From NCBI RefSeq assembly GCF_018446385.1, contig NC_055989.1, positions 138,225,004-138,289,003 of the forward strand: a stretch of 64,000 nt of DNA, read 5' to 3'. A program made the position numbers and the translations under genes. Of this stretch, positions 33,332 to 45,304 are shown piece by piece (position 1 is the first letter of the stretch; each line of letters begins with the position of its first letter). This DNA comes from Zingiber officinale (taxonomy: Eukaryota > Streptophyta > Magnoliopsida > Zingiberales > Zingiberaceae). The notes under the pieces are model-generated. The model was not told the DNA's origin and made no database searches. It saw only the letters and a list, made by a program, of their open reading frames with translations.

Positions 33332-33620
33332 CTCACTAATCATGACTTGTTCTTGGAGCAACCCAAGAACAATCTTTCCTCATAGATGATAAGCATGTGT
33401 GCAATTTGTCAAACAAAGTGATCCAAAAATTTCCAAGCCCTCTAGCAACAATTCTCCAAGCATAAGGTTGAACCTTACAAATAAACTTCATTTTATAACT
33501 TCTTGTCTCCTTGCATCTGATCTCAAGGCCTTTATATATCATGTAATCATCTAAAGCTTTTCTAAACCTTTTTCCTTCAAAGAGAACTTAGCTAACTTTT
33601 GATGATTTGTCATTGCTCTC
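33332..33620 (-). pseudogene. MULE transposase N-terminal part
   Basis: Minus-strand translation reads FRKALDDYMIYKGLEIR, then YAWRIVARGLGNFWITLF and HTCLSS. This is the N-terminal MuDR DNA-binding region that precedes the transposase core, although its expected Cys ahead of WR has become Tyr-Ala. The rest of the protein lies at 26274-25437 and 23766-23425, beyond the inserted elements. Confidence 0.8.
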
Positions 33621-33761
33621 CGTTTATAATATTAGTCAATTAGATCCTAACACCAATGAATTGGATTACAATAGTTGACTTGATTGAGCTGTGAACAAAA
33701 ATATTCTATTTGCTGGCTCCTAAGCCTGAGTCGATTGCTTAGACAAATCTATTGGGATCGG

Positions 33762-35769
33762 TGTATTATTGTGGTAGAGAGGATGAATGCCACTTGTTTC
33801 CTACATTATTTGTGTTCTATAAAAATATTGCAATGGAATTAAAGAACATAAAAATAAATGAACAACAAACCAGAAAACACTAGAATTTTTTATGTGGTTC
33901 AAGATTCCCAAAAATTGCTACATCCACATGCTATTCACATATATCCATTATCTATCTCCTCTTTAGTTAAATATGAGAGGAGGAGAAATCTCTTACAAAT
34001 TCAACATAATATAGTACTAAATACAAGAATAAAATAAGAAAAAATAAGTTTTGAGGAGACAAGGTATTGGAGTGATTTTCATTGAGTATTAGCGGGATTT
34101 ACATTGAGTGGATTTTTTTTTGTCTCAAAGCCCCTAGAGCCCCTTTTATAGCCTTCATGCTAAATCCTATCATTTCTACTCTAGCAACCATCGGTCAACT
34201 AATCATCAATCAATATTTATTGATCCTTCAAATCTTATTTGAATTGTGTCATTAAAGCTTCCATCTTTGGCTTCATTTGAAATGGTCGTTGTAACATCAA
34301 TTTACTAGACTCACAAGTAGTCAATTGATCAATGCTTAGTGGAATACTCTAGTCAACTCTAGATATTTTATGCACCTCAAATAGAATTCAATTGACTCAT
34401 TGAGTCAACTGGTTAACTTTCTATTAATTTGTTAAAGTTTGAACCATCAATCAATTGATCCTTACTCATTAGATGACTGATCCAAATCAAACTTAACTTT
34501 GGGACTTTGGACCAAAAGTCAATTGATACACACTGATCAATTGACTGCTTTACACCATAAAACTCCTTATACACATGAAGAGTGGTTTCTCAGCCATTAG
34601 TCGACTAGATCCCAACACTAATTTACTGGGTCACCTGACTTCGACCATTTCTAAGGATTAGTCCACCTAAGTTATTACCTACCCTTTCTACCTTGTGTAT
34701 AGTTCACTCCAGTCAAATCTCATATGGTGTTTCTACTAACCTTGATGTATTCTCATATATCTCGGATTCAGCAAGCCCTTGACTTATTCTCATGCCATCC
34801 TTCACATAGTTTACCTCCTTGGTTTGTCATACTTTAATGCTCCTCTTCTTGTGGTCTCTTTGATGCTCATCCTTCATAGATCGTACATACCTTAATCCAT
34901 CAAGCCATCAAATAACTTGGTTGTGCTAAGGTAACCTGTATAGCTGGTAGATCCTACACAATTTAAAACACATATTAGATATACAACAAACCTAATTTAA
35001 ACCTTTTGCCTAACTCATCAAAACACTTAGCTACATCACATTAGTAGGGGATAAAGTCTTCGATATACTCATCTCTTCAATCAACTAGATTCCGTTATAG
35101 TTTAATAGAACCTAACTTTGACCATCTTAACAATAGTCTTTTGCCTATGTTGAGATCTATCCTAACCACATATGCACATGTCAATCAACTCTTGTAGTTG
35201 ACCACTAGAGTCTTAGCTTCACAATTTAAATTTACCCCATGGGTATCTCTTATCAAGTTAATCATCTCTTGAATACACTGAACCCTCAATTAGTTCCATG
35301 TGTCATCCTTCCCACTTCACCTACATAGCGCACCTCCATTAGTTGTCATCAATGTTGCTCTCACTACTCCTCATTGTACGGTCCTTCAGATGCTCCATGC
35401 CATCATTTTTTTTATCTCCATGGATCTTGAGCCATTGAGTTGCCAACTTGGTCATACCAAGTCATGCTCTAGAGAAACTCCAACACCATCTTAGTGCTTC
35501 TAGCTAGTGGTCCCTTTGTCACCTCATGCAACTTTTTTCAATCTCCATGAACCTTCAAATCATTCAGTGTGTTTCATTGACCATGCCAAGTCATCGTCCA
35601 ACATAACTTTTACCTCATCAAGTCATGAGTTCTCCAAACTCCATGTGTGTCTTGCAAGTTCTTGCACACTCAAACACACATCAAATGAATATGCAAGTCC
35701 TAAATCCATATGTAGAAACTTCAAAATCCAACGTTAAACATGACCATTTAAGGAATGATTGCACCAACA
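33762..35769 (-). mobile_element. LTR-like block, minus strand
   Basis: The right edge GATTGCACCAACA is the complement of the LTR start TGTTGGTGCAATC. The left edge GAGAGGATGAATGCCAC resembles the GAGGGGGGTGAATA ends of the other minus-strand LTRs. It is rich in TCAATTGA(C/T) inverted units. No polypurine tract, primer site or target duplication was found, so the edges are approximate. Confidence 0.45.
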
Positions 35770-35850
35770 CAAAGAACAATCATCATAAAATGAGTGGATA
35801 CTTACTTGTGAGAATGATGGAAAGAAACATTAGTTAATGAGTATACATCC

Positions 35851-36752
35851 TATTAGTGCAATTATCTTGAGGAGTCTAGTGCGACCTTGGGTTTTGATGT
35901 TTAGATAAAAGGTTTAAGTTAGGTTTTTATCTTGTGATTTGATATGTGTATTTGAGTGTATAGATCAAATTACAGTAATACACATAAAGCTTGGAGATAT
36001 CATGGTTCTTGGAGAGATCATGACTTAATGAGGCCAAGTAATATAGATGATGACTTGGTTGGCCCAAGGTTGCACACTTAGTGCTTAGAGGTATGTAAAG
36101 ATCAAAGAAGCGTGGTATGAGACATCCATGGAACCATAGAATATGAGCATTGAGATGGTATTGGAGCAGCTGTAAAGCAATGACTTGGCACCACAAAATT
36201 GGAAGCTCAATAGCTCTAGTTTTATAGAGATTGAAGAAGGATGACCAAGCATTTGAGGGATCACAAGACAAGAAGCATAGAGGCAGCGAAGATGATAGTT
36301 GATGGAGGCATACTACATAGGTAAATATATAAAGGATGACATCTGGAGGAGTCAAGTACATGTGTGCATCTGAGGAACTGAGTAACTTGACAAAAGATGG
36401 CTAAGGGGCAAAGTCAAGCTATGATGGTAAGACTCTGTTTGTGAGTTATAAGAGTTGAGTAACCTGTATGCATAGGACAAGGATAGAACTCAATATAGGT
36501 GAATTTGATCATCATGATGATTGTAATTAAGAGTTCAATCAATTGGAATTTGAATTTGATTGTGATGGAATGGAGAAAACCAAATTCCCAAAGTTTTGGA
36601 GTTTCTGGTTTGGATCAATTGATTAGTGGAATAGAGAAACCAAAAACCTTAATGTTTTGGTGTTTGTGATTTGGATCAATCGATTAGTGAGTGATACAAT
36701 TGACTTGTAAATTAATTAATTGTGGCTGAGGAGCTTATGAATGTAATATTCT
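35851..36752 (+). mobile_element. LTR-like block, plus strand, left half (split by CACTA)
   Basis: Begins TATTAGTGCAATTATC, a decayed LTR start, and continues with GTTTTGATGTTTAGATAAAAGG as in the LTRs at 47621 and 55270. It is interrupted after 36752 by the CACTA element and resumes at 40886. Confidence 0.5.
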
Positions 36753-37019
36753 CACTATGTGAAAAATGACTTTTTACTTCGTCACAATTTACTTCGTCAA
36801 TTTAAATATACGAAGTAAAAGTGTATAAGCAACTTCGCTGCAAAAACCGACAAAGTATATACAAATATAGACTTCGCAGATTTAAAAACACGGGCTTCGC
36901 TTTAAACTGAAATAAGTTATTACTTCGGAAATTTGTTAAATACCGAAGTAGTAACGTCGTGAATACATTTTTTAGTGTTTACTCCGAAGTAATAGTACAA
37001 GAGTTAACTTTTATTTTTA

Positions 37020-37348
37020 CAAAGAGACTCTGACCACTTTTATTTCCCCCCACTTCCTTTCGTTTTCTTGGGTTAGGGCTTCTGATGCTCCTCTTCCGAA
37101 ATTGAGTTGTTGGACCTCCTCTTCCTTCCCCTTCTGAGCGGAGAATCGATCCACCTCTTTTTCCTTCTCCTAGGGTTCGTCCATCCGCAGCAGTCTGATC
37201 CTTGCCGAAATCCGCTGCGAAGGGTTAGAAAAGAGGCGATTTCGGGGATCCTGTTTCGCAAGCCGCGCGACCTGAAGGAAGGGTGTCGCCTTGGTCCGGT
37301 TTTGTAACTGTATTTTTGCCTTGCCCCTTCTTTGCAGCGGACGAAGCC
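37020..37348 (+). promoter_or_regulatory. Possible promoter and 5' leader of the chimeric gene
   Basis: GC-richer DNA with CTTGGGTTAGGGCTTC and CTAGGGTTCG leader-like sequence, ending in a good acceptor (CCCCTTCTTTGCAG at about 37323-37336) 12 bp before the ATG. A spliced 5' UTR is plausible. It may come from the donor E3 ligase gene. Confidence 0.35.
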
Positions 37349-40179
37349 ATGGCGAACTCGTGGAGTAGAACGAAGAGAGCCTTCGGGCTTAATCTTTGCG
37401 TTTCTATCCCGCAAACCGCCGATATCGACGACGACGGCCCTCGTATGGCCGAGGCTGTGACCGGCGGCAGGAGGGACTCGACCGACGCCGCCTTCCCTTC
37501 GGATTCTTCGCCAGGAGGCTCGACGGCGACGCAGGAACTACAGCCGCAGATGCCCACAACGCCGAATCCGTCCTCTGGCGGCCTCCGGCTTCATAGATCC
37601 TTAGCAGATCGACGAAGGTGCGTACTTTTATGGTTTCTATTTGTTTATTTGCTTTGTGCTAGTTATTGATTATTCTTCAATTTGGTAATCCGCTTTTTGC
37701 TGAGGTTCTTGCGATTTCAAGAAACTTTGTCATGATAGAGGCATATATTTAGAGACTATAAAATGCTCCCTTTCGATGTGACTTTTATTTGTTTATTGTT
37801 CCATCAAAATAAGCAAACTCGCATTTTCACTCTTACATATTGTTGTCGCTTGTGCTCTTCCCGATAACGTCTTGCGGCCCCTTGATCTTGAGGATCAATA
37901 CAATTTTACTTATTGGAAAAAGGGCGAGGATACTCTATTTTGAAATCAGTCAACAGTCTATCATAGCAAATTAGGCTCCACTGAGTCAACAGTCTGAGAA
38001 ATCAGTCTAATGTTTTTGCTTCAGGTGATTACAATACAAATGGATACTCTATTTTGAACACCTTTGTGCATATGCGCCTTCAATTTGTTGAGAAAAATGT
38101 TGATGCCAAGGTTGTTAGGGCAGTTAAGTGGGTTCAGATTATGGCAGGCTTCTTCAATCATTTTTAGGTCTATTCTTTAATGCAGAAACTCAGTAATGAG
38201 GAGGCAGACTTGGAGCCACTAGATTCACAAGTTATTTCATTGCATTAAATTGATTGTACCTAATGACTATTATCTAAAGATATGTGTACTTAATTTTTTA
38301 TCTCAATTTATCTAAGCAAGTTGAGAAGATTTTTGTCTCTACTAGGTTTTAGGTCATGGTGTATGGTTAGTTTTCTATTTGGCTTTGGGAAGAGGATGTG
38401 GACAAGAGAGCATAAAAGCAATGTCTATCCACCCAATCCCCTAAATCGAGGTTACGAAGCGTTTGACAACACCAATTACAATGGTTTTTTGGATGCAATA
38501 TCATGAAGATAGAATACTTAAATGGATAAAATAACTTGGCATTTAAGTGATTTTCTTTTATGGAGTATCACATTCATACTTCTTAATATTTTTGTTAAAT
38601 TAAAAATTTGAGTTGATGAATGACAATCTTTTTATCCACTAAAGTTTTCTTGAATTATTAATCTTAAAAGATAAAGCTGCTACTAAGCTATTTTTCAGTG
38701 CATATGTTTCTAAATGTGTTGCAGTCTTGCTCGGCAATGTGCTCAACTTTGGTTGAAGACACAGGAAGCTCTTGGGCACCCATTAGGATTTTCCAAGGAA
38801 AATGATCTCTTGTTTCAAAATATTCCAAATTCCCAATTGCAGAAGGTTCATTCCTTTTCAAATTTTAGTCTTATTATGTTGCTTAATGGGCTATAATGGT
38901 CTTAGTTGTTGGTAAGTTATAACACCTAAAGCAACAACTGTTGAATGATTGGTCATTTCCATTAGTTGAAAGATCTGCAGTCCCTAAGGTGTGATGCCAT
39001 AAACTGTCTAGTAAAAATCTCTTCCTTCCATGTAGACATGTTTGAGTAACTGAACTTTTCTCTCCCCTTCCTTCCACCTTGCACTCCTTTCCTACCCTCC
39101 CTTCCCCTTTCCCTTCTTCCTAGTAGACAGAGCTTTAAAGTTTAAACAACTAGACTGGTTTGTCTGTTGAGTCGGAACTCTTTATGTTCCTTTGAATTAA
39201 TTTAGAAGTCTTACACTGTTTGGTCTTTTTTGCTCCAATATTATTCGTGAATTTGTATTAGTGAATTTTTATTGTGTAAAATTAACAAAGGTTCATCATG
39301 TGTAATGTTTTTTTTTGTCCCATTCTATTGCTTTACCTCAAGGTATTGGAACGTCCTGGAGCATTTGTTCTTGAGATTGGCACTGAAGAGATGCCTCCTC
39401 ATGATGTAGTTGAAGCAAGTAACCAGGTATGTTTGACACCGAAAAAAAGTAACTTCCTTATCTGGATAATGTGTTTCTCATAATTTATCCTGTAAAGTGG
39501 GACACAGTTTTGTACTATGTGAATCAAGCATTATATTTTGTTTTAGATATTACTAATTTAAATGATTATTTCAGTGGATAGTTATATCTTAGGGTCTTCC
39601 ATTGGAGAACTGGTGCATTTTTTTTTCTCTTCCATTTTTTTCCTCTTTGCAGCTTAGAAGTCTCACTGTGGAGTACCTGAAAAAAAGAAGACTGAGTTGT
39701 GGAGAAGTTTCATCATATGGTACACCACGCCGACTTGTGGTAAGAACTCGAAGCTCGAAATGATCCTTTCCAATATTTTTTACTATTTGTTGGAAGTGTA
39801 ATTGCATCTTTTTTTTATTAGAACAATGATAGATGCTTTCTCTAACTTTGGTCCTGTTGGTATCTTAAGTTTTGATGATTGGATTTATTTTCTTCTTTGA
39901 TTGAGAAAAGATAACTGATTGTGTCAGTTTAGTCACTCAAAAAGTGATATTGGAACTTTTGATGCGTTTACTGTCTCTTGTAAGATAGCTTAAATTTTTT
40001 ATCTGGTTATCTCTGTTGATGTAATATGTTCTTATAGTAAACTTCAGACTGAAGATGGCCCCTTGGTTCTTTCTAAATTGCAGTTTGCAGGTTGTGTGAA
40101 GAACCAGTACTATACGCAGACACAATATGATGAAGTGAGAATTGAATGGAGTGAATTTGTGTACTCGTATTTGAAGTGA
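37349..40179 (+). CDS. Candidate chimeric five-exon gene inside the CACTA: WAV3-like exon 1 + glycyl-tRNA synthetase exons
   Basis: Exon 1 (37349-37617) starts ATG and reads MANSWSRTKRAFGLNLCVS and later MPTTPNPSSGGLRL. This resembles the N-terminus of WAV3/WAVH-type RING E3 ligases, just before the RING, and stops at a GT donor. Exons 2-4 (38725-38845, 39343-39426, 39653-39739) read ARQCAQLWLKTQEALGHPLG, FVLEIGTEEMPPHDVVEASN and GEVSSYGTPRRLV. This is the part of organellar, bacterial-type GlyRS where the beta-subunit-like half starts. A fifth exon (40084-40179) is unidentified and ends in TGA. All introns are GT-AG, and the phases (2+1, 0, 0, 0) make one open frame of 218 codons. Neither the RING nor the GlyRS catalytic core is included, so the product could not have either parent activity. 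Expression is unproven. Exon 5 is the weakest call; without it exon 4 reads through to a nearby TGA. Confidence 0.5.
38040..38506 (+). other. Unidentified coding-like stretches within intron 1 of the chimeric gene
   Basis: Short frames reading MRLQFVEKNVDAKVVRAVKW (about 38069) and YPPNPLNRGYEAFDNTNY (about 38427) look like decayed exons. I cannot assign them to a family. They might be further captured exons, or exons of the chimeric gene skipped in my model. Confidence 0.3.
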
Positions 40180-40885
40180 ATTGCAGGTTGTGTGAATGAA
40201 TCAGTACATGTTTTTTATTTTTTATGGCTTATTTTGATCATATTTAGGGAGATTTGTTTTGTATAAACATATGCTGAAATCATGGCTTATTTTGATCAAG
40301 GTTTATGAAGTTACCTTTTGTGATGCTCAAAATTACTGAAGTCTAAAAATAATGAAGTAAAAAGAGAAAAAATACTCACTTTATTCATAAAATCCGAAGT
40401 AAAATCTACTTATAACTTCGAAGCAATACAATTTGTTGCTGTAAAATAGTATCAACTACTTCGGTTATTACCAAAAATTTCAAAGTAGTATCTATCTATT
40501 ACTTTGATCCAGAACGAAGCTAAATGTAATTTAATCGATAATTACTTCAGGAATTAACGATATATGACGAAGTAAAAGTAATCCATTACTTCATTTTTAA
40601 CCGAAGTTAAAGTAGGTATATTACTTCACAACAAATACTAAACGATGAAGTCGAAAAGGATTAATTACTTCGGTGTTTTTAAAAACCGACGAAGTTATAT
40701 GCACTTTTTACTTCGTAATATGTCCGAACCCGACACCCAATACGACTTCGTTTTTTCTGGGCCTACGACTTTGGAGTTTATCCGAAGTAAAATGAATCTT
40801 TTTACTACACGCGTGTCTACTTCGGTAAAAACAGGTCTTTTACTTCAGGTAATCAACGAAGTAAAAAGTCATTTTTCACATAGTG

Positions 40886-41487
40886 TCTATTCAATAGATT
40901 AGTTAATTGGATAGTAGACTAATGGTACATTAGTTGATTGATGCTAGGAATTAGTCTTAAAGATGGAAAGAAAAAAAAAGGATGTTGTTACTTGACAATG
41001 GTTAAATTCTCTACATCAGTGGACTCATGGTGAAAACTAGTTGACTTATTGGAAGTAAATTAAATTACATCAATAGGTTTTGAAGGCTATATAAGGACTC
41101 ATTGGAGGCTTCAAGGTTGGCGAAATAGTGTGGTTAAATCTATTAGAAGCCTATTGTAATCTTCTTAGTCTTACTCTTGTACTTCATTGTAATCCTAGAG
41201 TTTGTAAGAGGTTTATCAACCTTTGGTAGTTGATTAAGAACGAGAATGTTAGGTTTTCTTGGAGTGATCTATTAACGAATCATAAGTCGTGGAGTAGTAA
41301 TCCAAGGGATAGCTAAATGTCACATGTGATTGATTGAGTACCTATTGTGTATTAATAATTATTTCATTGCACTAATTTGTTTGAAAACTTGCTAGATTGT
41401 AGCAAGAGTATTATAAATAGTATGTGCATGTATCAGGCACCATTCACCTCCTCTAACATTCGCTACCTCAACTTAACCGCCTCAACA
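40886..41487 (+). mobile_element. LTR-like block, plus strand, right half
   Basis: Continues the LTR interrupted at 36752: a leader-like ATCTATTAGAAGCC..., GTAAGAGGTTTATCAACC, and an end TTCACCTCCTCTAAC resembling the LTR terminus. No intact primer site follows. Confidence 0.45.
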
Positions 41488-43250
41488 TAATCAAGTGGGT
41501 GAACAACTTTTTTTCTAAAGTGAGGTTACCAAATGGAAAGGGGTACATCAATGAAAGGGCAGTCATTGCACAAGATATCATAATTAGGAATTTATTCATA
41601 GGAGTGTGAATAAAGAAACAATGTCTTGCAATATTTGATTTTAAATCTCAACCAAATTAGGTTAAAAATTTGAACCGACATAATTTAGTTGATCAAATAG
41701 ACTAATTTTTGAGAAGATTATGGGAATTTATTGCAGACAAGGCACTTTTCAATGAAAAATTAAAAATAATACCCGGCCCCTTTAAATTTTTTAATAAAAT
41801 GGTGTATCCTTTTAGATTTTAAAAATTAAAAACAATATTAAGGAGAAGAAATTTAGAATTATATAGGAGTTTGTACCGCCCCAATTCAATAACAATGAAT
41901 TATCATCAATAATGTCATTGTAGTGCAAAGGCGAATAAGCTCGACCTAGTGCCCTTGTCAGCCTGCCCAAGATCATTATAAGAGAGATAAATCATAGTCA
42001 TTGAGAGATAATGTGGGCGGGAATCAATAATGTCATTGTAACACAATAATAATATTGCAATTTCTTGCAAATTCTTACTATTACATTTGTGTTAGCCACA
42101 AGCACAATTGCAATGAATGACATAATTTGACATTTTCATCATTTTCCATTCTTTCACTCCTAATAAGAGGAAAGATAATCTTGTTCTCTCTTCGCTTCCA
42201 CAATGGATTTATGTTGTAAATCTACCACATGATTACTGGCTCAGTTATGCCTCGGGGCATTCCACAATAGATTTATGACCCAACATATGATGGTCCCTCC
42301 ACAATTCACTCATTAGAGTAAATAAAGAATACATGATGAGGATATCTATCAAACTCCTAATGCATCACAAAACATTCACATATACAAGAGCCACAATCAC
42401 TTTGTATAAACGTGTTACATGCCTTTAAACTAAAAAATCCCTTAACTTGACTTTTGGCTCTGAAAGAAAATAGTAGAGTGACATTATTACCTTTGGATTA
42501 ACATCTTCGACTAATATTTCTAGTAGAATATTCAATGCCTTGATGATCTTAGCAAACAGGACTTTAAACAAACTTTAACTAAACAAAAAAAACACTCTAA
42601 ATAACTAAAAAGAATGTTCAACTGAACTTTTCTGAATCAACTGAACAAATAAATAACTTGCTAATCAAAATTTTCACATTGAACATTGCTTCACCATCTC
42701 AATAAAACCTGATGAATTAATCTTCAGAACTTAGCATGATATAGTTTCAGAATTCTGTATGGCTCCTTCAATAATCTTAGAATGTCGTGGAGCATGTGCG
42801 GCGGAGTCTCTGGTATTTCAACCTTGAAACTGAACCCACCTCAGATTTGATCACATCTTGCTGCAAGAATAGATTCTATTTAATATATTTTCATTGAAAT
42901 GTAATGTACAAACTTGGTGTTGTAACTCATCCCTATCAAATGGGGATCCACAATGTTCATTCAAAAGAAAAAAGAATAATGCGAGAATAGTAAATCATAG
43001 AAGATGACAAGATTTAAGGCTGTTACTAAGGGAGCTCACTTATATTTAATCATACAAACAATTGCTTGCTACTATATGAATATTCACATGTTTTCCTCTT
43101 TAAATAATTAGTTCTAGGCCATTTGAGAGAGGTTAAAGGGAGGAATAAGTGCTTTAACTTAATAGGCTATGATCCAAATGATGTATGAGCAATTTGGTGT
43201 GGTTTCAAGGATTAAATATTCATGGTTTTCTATGACCAATAATTGTCGTA
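41488..43250. other. AT-rich DNA, mostly unassigned
   Basis: Apart from a SINE copy at 41923-42022 I see no gene or clear repeat. It is probably the decayed internal region of the preceding LTR element. Confidence 0.4.
41923..42022 (-). mobile_element. Truncated SINE with 18 bp target duplication
   Basis: The 100 bp match (minus) the SINE 3' half: complement of GGCGAATAAGCTCGACC and AGAGAGATAAATCATAG. The flanks 41905-41922 and 42023-42040 are both atcaataatgtcattgta, a perfect 18 bp duplication. Confidence 0.85.
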
Positions 43251-43442
43251 TTGCTTTGGATAGTTGGCATTGGATGCCCCATTTTCTTTGGATGTGGCCT
43301 AAAAATAATGTCTAAATTTGTAACTCCTAACCTTCATGTTATTGATTATCAAACGTACCACATTGAGTTTGTTTCTAATGGAACAATGCCTGATGGGCAA
43401 CCTATATGTTTACAAGAAGTATTAAGTGAGTACTTCCTCTAA
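43251..43442 (+). other. Unidentified coding-like fragment
   Basis: A 63-codon frame whose second half (HVIDYQTYHIEFVSNGTMPD, then GQPICLQEVLSEYFL) has the look of real protein. I do not recognise the family and see no flanking exons or start context. It could be a gene fragment in a transposon. Confidence 0.25.
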
Positions 43443-43799
43443 ATGGTATATGCTTATGCTAAGTTTATTGCAAATTTATTAGTTTCTATGTTGATTCATC
43501 TTCTTTTGTGCATGTAATTAAGGATGTTAGACTGTATATGCTTGATGATGTTTAGATAAGCAAATGTTCCTACAAACTAAACCTTTTCTCTTGATTATTA
43601 TTAGAAGATAGATTTTCATATCTCGGGTTTAACTTGCTTATCATGTAAATTAGATAACTTCTATAGTAAGGGGAATATAACCATATATTATATTGGCATG
43701 GAATTAATGATGAAAATGATAATTATGTTGTAGAGAATTATTGGATATAAGCATAGATAAAGTGATACCTATTGGGATGATTGAAATGAACCTATGTTA

Positions 43800-45060
43800 A
43801 CTCGTCAATAATGTGTATGCATTATAGAGGTGATACACTAGGTCTCTTATTAGTGTATTGATTAATAGTGTTTGTGCAATTTTAGAATACTAAAAGGGAA
43901 GTCACAATAATGTTTGAGCATACAAAGCATAGTTGTTTATGTAGTGCAAGAGTGCAAAAGAAAATCCATGAGTATTGTAGAAATTTAGTCATCCATATTT
44001 TTGTTAGTGTGATGGTGCTCTTAGTGATCTCATGGATCATGAATTTTGATATACTAAGGGTTTGGTGCATCCAAGAGATAAGAAACTTCATGAGTAAAAT
44101 ACAATTTCTAGTGAATTAAGCTAGAGAGAAAATATACTTGGGCCAGAGTAGCTTTCAATCCAAGTGGACTAAGTTATTAGATGGGCTATAGTCAACATAT
44201 CAATCAACTAGAAATGTATGAGTAATCGATTGATAGTCAATCGACTAAGCAGTCAAGTCAGAAACCTTTTGGATGTTGGTTCTAATTGATCAGTCCTAAT
44301 AGTTGAGTCAATTGGGTAGACAACTCAGAAACTCATTAGAGTTTTAGTTTCAAGTTGATCACTTAATTGATTGTTTATAATCAATTGACTGATGGAAATT
44401 GGATGAATCGAACATTGAAGAAATGGAAGGAAAAAAATCACAAATGATTGGATTCGGTCAAGGTTAGTTAACTAGTGGCTAGTTTTGTCGACTGGTGAAT
44501 CCTAGATGAAGCAGTCGTTAAGGGAAACATAAAAAAGATTGCGGTCCATTGAAATCAATCGAAATAGTCGACTAATCATGATAGATCAATCGAATAATTG
44601 GTGCATGTCAACAAAATTGTGTCAAAATTTTGATGTATAGAGTAGGCTTTAAAAGGGGGTTTAGAGGCCACAAAAGAATTAGCAACTTATTAAGAAAAAT
44701 CTTATTTTTGTTATTCTATATTTAAGTCTTATTGTTAAAATCCTACCTTTATTGTAAGCCTCTTGTATTTATCATTGATGAACTTGAAAGAGGTTTCTCA
44801 ATCTCTATCACTTTACCAAAGAGAAGAAAATATATAAAGGATTTTGAGATTGATCCACTTAAAGACTCATATGTCATGGACTAGGAGTCTGGAGCTATCG
44901 AGCCACATTAAATTCCATGTATCATTGTAATGTGATATGTTCTTGTATTTTGTTTTAGTTTTCATAGCTAATTTATTTTATGACCTTTTGGGTATCACAA
45001 CAAGAGCATACTTATATTATAAGAATGAGGCTATTCATCTCTAGCATTCACCTCTCATCA
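43800..45060 (+). mobile_element. Decayed LTR of a SIRE-like element
   Basis: Contains TCAATCGACT/TCAATTGACTGATGG inverted units (44210-44600) and the transcript-like tail GAGGTTTCTCAATCTCTATCAC. It ends near TTCACCTCTCATCACC, parallel to the LTR at 47621-49425. The exact start is not resolved. Confidence 0.5.
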
Positions 45061-45105
45061 CCATTATGAATCTAAGCCAGGCCACCCAAAAGGACTAGCC
45101 GTCAA

Positions 45106-45275
45106 CCAAACAAAAAAATTTGGGATCAAAATCCTAGGGATGGAGTTATTTTCCCAAACAAAAAAATTTGGGATCAAAATCCTAGGGATGGAGTTATTTT
45201 CCCAAACAAAAAAATTTGGGATCAAAATCCTAGGGATGGAGTTATTTTCCCAAACAAACAAATTTGGGGTCAAGT
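45106..45275 (+). repeat. 48 bp tandem repeat, about 3.5 copies
   Basis: The unit CCAAACAAAAAAATTTGGG... repeats with an exact 48 bp period at 45106, 45154, 45202 and 45250. The copies are nearly identical, so the array expanded recently. The repetitive minus-strand frame here is an artefact. Confidence 0.9.
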
Positions 45276-45304
45276 TCACTTCAGAGACATGATTTTTAAT
45301 CAAT

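Larger units (their letters stand above)
36753..40885 (+). mobile_element. CACTA transposon (non-autonomous) with captured host exons
   Basis: The terminal inverted repeats are perfect over 30 bp (36753-36782 and 40856-40885, starting CACTATGTGAAAAATGAC). A 3 bp target duplication TCT lies at 36750-36752 and 40886-40888. Subterminal direct and inverted copies of TTACTTCG(G/T) and CGAAGTAA fill 36775-37010 and 40370-40860, as is usual for CACTA elements. No TNP2-type transposase is present. The interior (37030-40300) consists of exon-intron DNA resembling two unrelated host genes. It is inserted in an LTR-like block. Confidence 0.92.
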
